Source of the DNA: Pseudomonas kribbensis
GTDB taxonomy: Bacteria > Pseudomonadota > Gammaproteobacteria > Pseudomonadales > Pseudomonadaceae
Reading direction: 5' to 3'
DNA length: 64,000 bases
NCBI RefSeq assembly: GCF_003352185.1
Contig: NZ_CP029608.1
Location: forward strand, 4,626,001-4,690,000
The notes under the pieces were generated by a model that was not told where the DNA came from, searched no databases, and was given only the letters and a program-made list of their open reading frames with translations. This document shows positions 54,512 to 64,000 of the stretch, piece after piece. Positions within the stretch are counted from its first letter, which is position 1. Each line of letters starts with the position of its first letter. The translations under genes were made by a program, and so were the position numbers.

Positions 54512-55882
54512 TCAAGGCCTGGCGCCACTGATGTCCGGTGCAGGACTGTCGCTGCCGGCATCCGGCTCCACGGGTGATTCAGGTTCAGTGGCAGGCTCGG
54601 GTGCAGGTTCAGGTGCGACCGTGGTCTGCATCTGCTCCTGCACCACTTGCTCGTCCACCCGCGGATCGAGCGCTGCCACCAGCGGCGAACTGGACATGCT
54701 GTCCGGCATCGCCACGTGATGCAGCGGTGCGTCGTCGACCTGGTGCAGATTGGTCACGGCTTTCGGCCGGATCCGCCACACCAGCACCAGCGCGAAAAAG
54801 GTGAAGAACGCATACAGGCTCTGGCTGCCGAACATTTTCATCAACACACCGGCCAGCAGCGGCCCGATGCTGGCACCGACCCCGTAGGTCACCAGCAGCA
54901 TCGCCGTCAGCGACACCCGCCGATCACCTTCGACATGGTCGTTGGAGAACGCCACCGCCAGCGGGTACAGGCAGAACTGCACCAGCGAACACAGGAAGCC
55001 GACGACGAATAAAATCTCCAGCGGCACCTGCGGCATGATCGCCAGTGGCAATGCGGCTATAGCCAGAAACCCGGCGAAGCAGCGGATCAGCAAGGCCCGG
55101 TCATAACGGTCGGACAACCAGCCCAACGGCCATTGCACCAGCAGCCCGGCAAAAATGCAGGTACCCATGAACAGACCGACCTGTTCAGTGGACAACCCCT
55201 GCTGCGATGCATAGAGCGGTGCCAGACCGTAGAACGAGCCGATAATCAGACCGGCACCCAGCACCGTACTCAACGACTGCGGCACGCGCTTGATGAAGAA
55301 GCGCGGCTCCATCGGCGCCGGATGCAACGGTGCCGGGTGAATCCGCCGGGTCAGCGCCACCGGCACCAGACACAGGGCAAAACACAGGGCGACCAGCATC
55401 AACAGTTCCAGGCCCAGGCCCGGGTGCATGACCAGAATCAGTTGACCGAGCACCAGCCCCAGATACGAAGCAATCATGTAGCCGCTGAACACTACGCCGC
55501 GCTGGTTGGCGTCGGCCTGCTCGTTCAGCCAGCTCTCGATCACCATGTACTGGCACATCATGCCGAGGCCGACGATGGTCCGCAGCACCAGCCAGGCCGG
55601 CAGCCAGTCCACCAGACCATGACCGAGCACCGCTGCGCCGACGATCCCGGCACACGCCGAGTAGGCGCGGATATGTCCGACCCGGGCAATCAGGCGGTGC
55701 CCGATCTTGCCGCCCAGCACCAGACCGAAATAGTTGGCCGCCATCAACGCACCGACCCACAGTCCGTCGACATGGTCGGCCGCCAGGCGCAAGGCCAGAT
55801 AAGTGGAAAGAAGGCCCGAGCCGATCAACATCATCAGCGAGGCGAAATACAGCGCTCGAAAGGATTTCCAGATTTGGCGCAT
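54512..55882 (-). CDS. MFS transporter (YcaD-like) with a low-complexity C-terminal tail
   Basis: A 456-residue major facilitator superfamily protein. About 12 membrane segments are implied by the repeated hydrophobic stretches from residues 10 to 385. It resembles the YcaD-type branch, whose substrate is unknown. The C-terminal tail (about residues 385-456) is hydrophilic, with an extended run of Glu-Pro-Ala repeats (APEPAPEPATEPESP). The ATG is at 55880-55882. It is next to a glutamine synthetase homologue, as in PAO1, but there is no clear functional link. Confidence 0.88.
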   Translation of the reverse strand: MRQIWKSFRALYFASLMMLIGSGLLSTYLALRLAADHVDGLWVGALMAANYFGLVLGGKIGHRLIARVGHIRAYSACAGIVGAAVLGHGLVDWLPAWLVLRTIVGLGMMCQYMVIESWLNEQADANQRGVVFSGYMIASYLGLVLGQLILVMHPGLGLELLMLVALCFALCLVPVALTRRIHPAPLHPAPMEPRFFIKRVPQSLSTVLGAGLIIGSFYGLAPLYASQQGLSTEQVGLFMGTCIFAGLLVQWPLGWLSDRYDRALLIRCFAGFLAIAALPLAIMPQVPLEILFVVGFLCSLVQFCLYPLAVAFSNDHVEGDRRVSLTAMLLVTYGVGASIGPLLAGVLMKMFGSQSLYAFFTFFALVLVWRIRPKAVTNLHQVDDAPLHHVAMPDSMSSSPLVAALDPRVDEQVVQEQMQTTVAPEPAPEPATEPESPVEPDAGSDSPAPDISGARP

Positions 55883-55950
55883 CGGCGTTCCGAGCGGCTC
55901 CTTGCGGTGAGTGTCGGGCTATCGAACGATAGCCCGATGACGACATTTCG

Positions 55951-57294
55951 TCAGGCCTGGGCTGCCAGAACGCGCCGTTCCCAGGGAGTGATCTCATCAA
56001 AGAAACTGGTCAGCTCCATGGTCTTCGAAGCGATGTAGCCTTCGATGAACTCCTTGCCGAACAGTTCCTTGGCCAACTGGCTGCGCTTCAGACGCTCGAG
56101 CGCGGCGTGCAACGTACACGGCAGCGAAAGATTGTCCGGCACTTCGAATTCACCCTGGATCGGCGCACTCGGTTCCAGTTCATGTTCGATACCGTGCAGA
56201 CCGGCCGCCAGACTCGCGGCAATCGCCAGGTAAGGGTTGGCATCGGCACCCGGCAAACGGTTCTCGACCCGACGGGCGACCGGCGAACTGGCCGGAATCC
56301 GCAGACCCGCCGCGCGGTTGTCGTGGGACCAGCAGGCATTGTTCGGCGAGGCAAACGGATGGCACAGGCGCTGATAGGAATTGACGTTCGGTGCAAACAG
56401 CGCGGTGAAGTCCGCCATGCCCGCCTGCTGCCCGCCGATGAAGTGGCGGAACATCGCGGTCGGCTGACCGTTCTCATCGCTGAACACATTCTTGCCGCTG
56501 CCGATCTCGACGATGCTCTGGTGGATGTGCATCGAACTGCCCGGCGTGTGCGCCAAAGGCTTGGCCATGCAGACCACGGTCAGGCCATGCTTGAGCGCGA
56601 CTTCCTTGAGCAGGTGCTTGAACAGGAATGTCTGGTCGGCCAGCAACAGCGGATCACCGTGCAACAGGTTGATCTCGAACTGGCTGACGCCCATTTCGTG
56701 CATGAAGGTATCGCGCGGCAGGCCCAGGGCCGCCATGCACTTATAGACTTCACTGAAGAACGGTCGCAGACCGTTGTTGGAACTGACGCTGAACGCCGAG
56801 TGGCCGTCCTCGCGACGACCGTCGAGGCCGACCGGTGGCTGGAATGGTTGCGTTGGATCGGTGTTCGGGGCGAACACAAAGAATTCGAGTTCAGTTGCCA
56901 CTACCGGCGCCAGGCCGAGGGCGGCGTAGCGGGCAATGACTTTCTTCAGCTGACCACGGGTCGACAGGTTGGAGCTCTCGCCGGTCAGCTCATCGGCATC
57001 ACAGATGGCCAGCGCACGCGGCTCCTGGCTCCACGGAAGAGGATGGATCTGCGCAGGATCGGCCACCAGCGCGAGGTCGCCGTCATCGCTGCCGTAGAAC
57101 CGTGCAGCGGGATAGCCCCCCATGATGCATTGCAGCAACACCCCCCGGGCCATCTGCAAACGCCGCCCTTCGAGGAAACCCTCGGCGGTCATTACCTTGC
57201 CCCGTGGCACGCCGTTCAAATCCGGCGTGACACATTCAATTTCATCAATGCCCGTCAATCGCTGCGCGAGTGAACGCTGGCCATCGGTTGTCAT
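55951..57294 (-). CDS. glutamine synthetase family protein (gamma-glutamylpolyamine synthetase type)
   Basis: A 447-residue enzyme of the glutamine synthetase superfamily, of the PuuA/PauA branch that ligates glutamate to a polyamine for breakdown. The ATG at 57292-57294 (MTTDGQRSLAQRL) follows AAGGA. Motifs: VVATELEFFVF (metal site), MGVSQFEINLLHG, HTPGSSMHIHQSI (the H..H.H signature), and RVENRLPGADANPYLAIAASL. It is smaller than GlnA and lacks the adenylylation tyrosine region. It is next to the MFS gene, as in PAO1 (PA3356 as I recall), where it is one of several PauA paralogues. The substrate is inferred only. Confidence 0.85.
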   Translation of the reverse strand: MTTDGQRSLAQRLTGIDEIECVTPDLNGVPRGKVMTAEGFLEGRRLQMARGVLLQCIMGGYPAARFYGSDDGDLALVADPAQIHPLPWSQEPRALAICDADELTGESSNLSTRGQLKKVIARYAALGLAPVVATELEFFVFAPNTDPTQPFQPPVGLDGRREDGHSAFSVSSNNGLRPFFSEVYKCMAALGLPRDTFMHEMGVSQFEINLLHGDPLLLADQTFLFKHLLKEVALKHGLTVVCMAKPLAHTPGSSMHIHQSIVEIGSGKNVFSDENGQPTAMFRHFIGGQQAGMADFTALFAPNVNSYQRLCHPFASPNNACWSHDNRAAGLRIPASSPVARRVENRLPGADANPYLAIAASLAAGLHGIEHELEPSAPIQGEFEVPDNLSLPCTLHAALERLKRSQLAKELFGKEFIEGYIASKTMELTSFFDEITPWERRVLAAQA

Positions 57295-57411
57295 GACGCA
57301 ATCCTTGTTATTGTGCGAGCCGCGAACGGCGACCCGGACAAAATAGGCTTCAGCTGTTCGGAATATCAAGCAGCGGCCAACAAAAAGAATGCCAGTCGAT
57401 GAATTCGTGAA

Positions 57412-58104
57412 TCAGGGCAGGTAAATACTGAACACGCCGCCACCCAATGGCCCGCCATTGCGGATCTCGGTACGACCGCCGACACCGTTGCGCTGATGCA
57501 ATGCCGCAATTCGTCCGGCGAAGTACAGACCAAGGCCGGTACTGCCACTGCTGTGATTGATCCCCTGCACATAATCGGCCTGGCGCTCGAGCATCTCGAC
57601 CGGGTAACCGTCGCCGTCGTCATTGATGCTCAACACCAGTTGCCCGGCCTCATCGCTGACGGTGATCAGCAGCGATTCACGGGCGTAGCGGATCGCGTTG
57701 TTGATGCAGTTGCCGAGCACCGAGGCGATCAGTTCACGATCGAAGAACCCCAATGGACTGAGCGGGTCGACTTCGTAAGTCGCGACGATGCCGCGACTGG
57801 CGAAAACCTCTTGATGAGCCGCCAGTTGCGCCTCGATGAAATCGTCCAGTTCATGATAAGCCGGCTGCAACGGCATCTGATTGACCCCGAGCTTGTACAG
57901 CCCGAGCAACTGCACCAGCATGCCGTTGAGGTGGGCGAACTCGAAGTCGATCACGCCCTGCTCCGGCACCTGACGCTGGTCCTCGGGCAGGCGCGCCAAC
58001 CATTGGCTGTGTGCCTGCATCAGCATGGCCAGAGAGTTCTTCATGTCGTGCACGGTGGAGGCGATCACCGTGGAAAAATCCAGTGCCTGCTCGTCTTGGT
58101 TCAT
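57412..58104 (-). CDS. soluble (HAMP-less) sensor histidine kinase
   Basis: A 230-residue cytoplasmic kinase with no membrane segment. The phospho-acceptor His19 is in ASTVHDMKNSLAMLMQA, which has the HDxKN shape seen in other small pseudomonad kinases. The ATPase domain shows LGNCINNAIRYA, NDDGDGYP and GSTGLGLYFAGR. The start is ATG 58104 and overlaps the preceding TPR regulator stop by 4 bases, so the two form a coupled pair. The input must come from a partner protein. Confidence 0.88.
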   Translation of the reverse strand: MNQDEQALDFSTVIASTVHDMKNSLAMLMQAHSQWLARLPEDQRQVPEQGVIDFEFAHLNGMLVQLLGLYKLGVNQMPLQPAYHELDDFIEAQLAAHQEVFASRGIVATYEVDPLSPLGFFDRELIASVLGNCINNAIRYARESLLITVSDEAGQLVLSINDDGDGYPVEMLERQADYVQGINHSSGSTGLGLYFAGRIAALHQRNGVGGRTEIRNGGPLGGGVFSIYLP

Positions 58105-59705
58105 TCGCCAAACGCCTTGCTTTTCAGCTTCTGATAACGCGGATAACGCGCGTCGGTGTCGGGCATCAGGCCGACCATTTTCAGGCAGGCCCGACATTCT
58201 TCCAGTTCAGCTGACGGCACACTGGTGTCGGTGCCGTGCAGCAGCGACTGCGCCATGTTCAGCGCAATACTGATGTTCTTCGGTTGCATCTTCAGCGCCT
58301 TGCGGAACACCTCGCGGGCCTCCACCAGGTTGCCGGTCTTGTACACGCGCACGCCCTGACGGTTGAGGTCGGCGGCGGCATTACTGGAGCTGAGAATAGT
58401 CGGGTCGTCGGTGAGCTTGGCGATGTCTTTCATCACCGTCGGGTCATCGCCGTAGATTTCCGCACAGCTCTTGAGCATCGACGTGCCCGCCTCGGCCTGG
58501 CCGAGCATCTGCAATTGCTTGGCGACCAGCAGCGCGGCCTCGGGGCTCATGAACTGCTCCATACCGTCGAGACGCATCAGCGCTTGCTCGGTGAGCTTCT
58601 CGGCGGTCTCGGCGTCGTTGAGCAGCAGACTGGTGGCCTTCATCAGACGCGCGCGAATCTGCAAGCCAGGATCGGTCGGGTTTTCCTTGGCCACGGCACT
58701 GAGAGTGGTGTTGATTTCCAGCCGCGTGCGGGTATCAAGGCCTTTTTCGCTGCCCTTGCTGATCAGCGCATGGGCAAGACCCAGGTTGCTTTCCGGATCC
58801 TTGAAGCGCGACTGCGCCCCCTGCGCCACAGCCTGACGGTAGGCCCGCGACGCCGTGTCGAAATCCTCGTTGGCCATTGCCAGTTTGCCGAGCAGCGCCT
58901 GTCGGCGTACCGCCAGTGGCGACAGGCGAATCGCCTCTTCCAGTGTCCGCTGTGCGCCTTTGGTATCGCCTTCGGCCACAAGGACATCCGCCATGCCGTC
59001 GTAGAGTGCCGGCATCATTGGAAACACTTTCAGGGCTTTTTCATACACGCCTTTGGCCTGGGCCACCTGACCGCGCTTGAACAGTAACTTGCCCAGTCCG
59101 GCAAAGGCCCACGGCAACGGCCGATCGGCGATGATGCTGTCGTAGAGACGCTCAAGCGCTTCGTTCTGATTCATGTCGCGCAAGGCATCGGCGCGGTAGC
59201 GCAGGCACAGGGGCGAATAGCGGATGTCCTGCTTGCACAGAGCAATACAGGCGTTGAGCACCTCGACCGGCTTGCCACGATCAAGGGCCTGCAGAATCGG
59301 CTTGAGCAGGGTTTTGCGCTGTTCCAGACGTTCCAGACGTTGAGCCAGGCCGATCCGGTTGAACGGCTTGGTCAGGTAGGCGTCCGGCTCGTGCTCCAGA
59401 GCACTGAGCACCATCGCCTGGCTCGTCTCGGCGGTGACCATCACAAACACGGCTTCGTGACTGATCAGCTTTTCCATCATCAGGTCTTCCAGCACCTGCT
59501 GACCGTTTTTCTTGCCGTCACCCAGGTGGAAATCCTGAAGGATGAAATCGTAGGATTTCTGCGCGCACATTTTCAGCGCCTGCTCACCGGTGTCGGCAGT
59601 GTCCACGTCCTTGACGCCCAACTCGCGCAACATCGAGCGTACGGAACTGCGGAAATCCGAGAAATCATCGACGATCAGAAAACTCTTTTGGTGATACGAC
59701 AGCAT
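58101..59705 (-). CDS. response regulator with TPR repeats
   Basis: A 534-residue protein with an N-terminal receiver (IVDDFSDFRSSVRSML, Asp58 in FILQDFHLGDG, Lys in AYLTKPFNR) and a long TPR-like helical array from about residue 150 to the end. That array includes PWAFAGLGKLLFKRGQVAQAKGVYEKALKVFP and ADLNRQGVRVYKTGNLVEAREVFRKALKMQPKNISIALN. There is no DNA-binding or enzymatic domain, so the output is probably protein-protein. The ATG is at 59703-59705. The gene precedes and overlaps the soluble kinase gene. Confidence 0.9.
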   Translation of the reverse strand: MLSYHQKSFLIVDDFSDFRSSVRSMLRELGVKDVDTADTGEQALKMCAQKSYDFILQDFHLGDGKKNGQQVLEDLMMEKLISHEAVFVMVTAETSQAMVLSALEHEPDAYLTKPFNRIGLAQRLERLEQRKTLLKPILQALDRGKPVEVLNACIALCKQDIRYSPLCLRYRADALRDMNQNEALERLYDSIIADRPLPWAFAGLGKLLFKRGQVAQAKGVYEKALKVFPMMPALYDGMADVLVAEGDTKGAQRTLEEAIRLSPLAVRRQALLGKLAMANEDFDTASRAYRQAVAQGAQSRFKDPESNLGLAHALISKGSEKGLDTRTRLEINTTLSAVAKENPTDPGLQIRARLMKATSLLLNDAETAEKLTEQALMRLDGMEQFMSPEAALLVAKQLQMLGQAEAGTSMLKSCAEIYGDDPTVMKDIAKLTDDPTILSSSNAAADLNRQGVRVYKTGNLVEAREVFRKALKMQPKNISIALNMAQSLLHGTDTSVPSAELEECRACLKMVGLMPDTDARYPRYQKLKSKAFGE

Positions 59706-59932
59706 CGAGGATTTCCAGACAATTGAAGTAGAAGAACCGAGGGCTTTCACAAGCGCGCAGATGATAACTGGAGGCTAAATGCTATCAAGCGATTTCATGC
59801 GCAGCCGATGAGATTGCAAGTACCGATCGGGTTATCGGCCAGAAGTGACATTCTCTGAAGCAGGCACTTCAAGATTCCTTATGCAACAACTGGCCTGTTC
59901 GGCTGCTCACTCCCTCATAAAAGGCTTGGATC

Positions 59933-60754
59933 GTGTACATCAAAGGACGCTACATCGTGTCCGCCGGCGTTCTGCTCTCGTTTACCTTGCTTGATCTGGA
60001 CGGCGACGGTCATCGCGATCTGATTGTTCAGATTTATACAGGCGGCACGGGACTGTTCACCTTCATCGAAACCTACCGCCGTGATGGCGATAGATTTATC
60101 CGCAGAACAGCCGCGCGCGGTCAGGAATCAGTTGCCGGCAGTTCGCTGTACTCGATCAATGATCGCGGTGCCAATCAATCAGTGAGCTGGATCAGCATTC
60201 ACGGAAAGGTTTACGCCGCCTATCGTGACAGTGGATATGGTGTTGATCAGGTCTACCTTCTCAGCCCTCTGCAAATCAACCGCCAGGTACCTACCGTCAA
60301 AGTTGGCTACCGCTATCAACTGCAAATTCCACTCACACAGCAGCATGAAGACAGCAACACCACTTACAAGCTGAAACCGGAATTGCAACGAGCACTCGCC
60401 CAAGGCCTGAGCAAAATGGATGAAGAGCCGCCCGTTTCCGGGCAGGAGAGACAGCCGATTTGTCCTGTTCCTCCATCAGTCAACGACACTGAGGAGTATT
60501 ACAGCTATGGCGCGGGCTATTACGCCATAGAGTCAGTGGCAGACTTCCCGGTGATCATTGACACCGATTGCTTTATTGCTCGATTGAACAATGGGTTCGG
60601 AACCTACAGCGAAAAACGAGGCTTGTTCGCGCAACTGACCTTACGCAAGCCAGGCTTGGGAGACGAGGAGCGTAGCTACGAGGTCAATGGGCGCCGGCGC
60701 ATTATCGAGATCAGTACTTCAATTGGCGAAGTCGGAGGCGGCGCCGCAGAATAA
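59933..60754 (+). CDS. orphan protein with FG-GAP-like repeat, possibly 5'-truncated
   Basis: A 273-residue frame starting at GTG 59933. The first residues, YIVSAGVLLSFTLLDLDGDGHRDLIVQIYTGGTG, look like the middle of an FG-GAP/VCBS beta-propeller blade and begin without a signal peptide or a separate N-terminus. A stop lies at 59918-59920, so no upstream extension is available. The remainder (VDQVYLLSPLQINRQ, PICPVPPSVNDTEEYYSYGAGYY) is not recognised. The gene may be a relic of a longer protein or a real GTG-started one. Composition is less GC-rich than neighbouring genes. Confidence 0.5.
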   Translation: MYIKGRYIVSAGVLLSFTLLDLDGDGHRDLIVQIYTGGTGLFTFIETYRRDGDRFIRRTAARGQESVAGSSLYSINDRGANQSVSWISIHGKVYAAYRDSGYGVDQVYLLSPLQINRQVPTVKVGYRYQLQIPLTQQHEDSNTTYKLKPELQRALAQGLSKMDEEPPVSGQERQPICPVPPSVNDTEEYYSYGAGYYAIESVADFPVIIDTDCFIARLNNGFGTYSEKRGLFAQLTLRKPGLGDEERSYEVNGRRRIIEISTSIGEVGGGAAE

Positions 60755-60774
60755 TCAGTAAAACGCACAATAAA

Positions 60775-60810
60775 AAGCCCCGCCAGGTCATCCTGCGCGG
60801 GGCTTCTTTA
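60775..60810 (+). terminator. intrinsic terminator after the orphan gene
   Basis: AAGCCCCGC / GCGGGGCTT stem with a 13-base loop, followed by CTTT; it lies 20 bases past the stop. Confidence 0.8.
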
Positions 60811-60879
60811 AGCGAGCAAACCTTGGCCAAGTCTAGCGTGCTCAATGGATAAGCAGAAATAGAAACTTTCCTGCGGACA

Positions 60880-60911
60880 AAACAAAACCCCAACTGCTTT
60901 CGCAATTGGGG
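60880..60911 (-). terminator. rRNA operon terminator
   Basis: On the minus strand, CCCCAATTGC-GAAA-GCAGTTGGGG is followed by TTTTGTTTTG, about 15 bases past the 5S gene. Confidence 0.9.
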
Positions 60912-60925
60912 TTTCGGAATTTAAT

Positions 60926-61041
60926 CTTGACGATGACCTACTCTCACATGGGGAAACCCCACACTACCATCGGCGATGCATCGTTTCACTTCTGAGTTCG
61001 GGATGGGATCAGGTGGTTCCAACGCTCTATGGTCGTCAAGA
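60926..61041 (-). rRNA. 5S ribosomal RNA
   Basis: About 116 bases. On the minus strand it begins near TTGACGACCATAGAGCGTTG and ends near TAGGTCATCGTCAAG, with complementary ends. It includes CCGAACTCAGAAGTGAAACG, the conserved 5S core. Boundaries are accurate to within a few bases. Confidence 0.96.
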
Positions 61042-61207
61042 AATTCGGGTACTGACTCGTGACCGTATGGCCTCGCTTCAGCAAATTGGGTATGGGATAG
61101 TTTTCGGTGCTTTGTGAGCGTCGAACTTTCGGTTCATTGCGTCTTCACACACCGCAATCTGGCTCTGCTCTTTATTCAGGAGCAGTCAAATTGCTTGGGT
61201 GTTATAT

Positions 61208-64000
<2,793 letters not shown>

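Overview
The window is Pseudomonas chromosome, most likely from the P. fluorescens species complex. The basis is its gene content and order: fabA-fabB, relA-mazG, gacS, phoP-phoQ, pcpS, nrdA, and flgBCDE next to cheR-cheV-flgA-flgM-flgN-flgZ. GC-rich codon use, Pseudomonas-type REP repeats and an rRNA operon end agree with this. Most blocks match stretches of the P. aeruginosa PAO1 gene order as I remember it, joined at new breakpoints. No taxonomic or homology search was run.

Layout. 1-8342: an acyl-CoA synthetase (3' end outside the window), sixA, a DUF4389 protein and gpsA on the minus strand, then a divergent, tightly coupled trio of TonB-dependent receptor, solute-binding protein and hybrid histidine kinase. 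8343-10400: fabA-fabB with a DesT-like palindrome upstream. 10600-12040: a small conserved protein and a lower-GC nitrilase-like gene. 12040-18070: DUF2058, mazG, relA, rlmD and cysM on the minus strand. 18239-23340: a PirRS-like two-component pair, then divergent gacS. 23424-32240: ldhA-like dehydrogenase, small zinc-ribbon and lipoprotein genes, a TlpA-like thioredoxin, arsC-like, wrbA, DUF2069, an alkyladenine glycosylase, ttcA, a Yip1 protein, sprT and a CaiB/BaiF CoA-transferase. 32386-35068: dctA and a divergent AraC-type regulator, sharing a spacer with a sigma-54 promoter and two enhancer-like palindromes.

35112-42474: an unrecognised three-module protein, phoPQ with a four-copy PhoP-box array, a dienelactone hydrolase, pcpS, and an RstAB-like two-component pair. 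42475-46180: nrdA with two phased NrdR boxes and a DnaA box upstream. 46190-46640: a structured, apparently non-coding dispersed element at a synteny breakpoint (nrdB and flgF do not follow their usual partners). 46735-54437: a flagellar and chemotaxis block with sigma-54 promoters for flgB and flgA and a sigma-28 promoter for flgM. 54512-60754: an MFS transporter, a glutamine synthetase-like gene, a soluble kinase with a REC-TPR partner, and an orphan FG-GAP-like gene. 60926-64000: 5S rRNA and most of the 23S rRNA gene on the minus strand.

Regulation dominates the window: seven histidine kinases (two hybrid), five response regulators including the TPR one, CheV, CheR, FlgM and FlgZ. The best candidate for an under-described system is the receptor/binding-protein/kinase trio at 3388-8342. 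It joins an outer-membrane receptor and a periplasmic solute-binding protein to a sensor kinase, with no ABC permease or ATPase in sight. Locus numbers and functions cited from P. aeruginosa are from memory.
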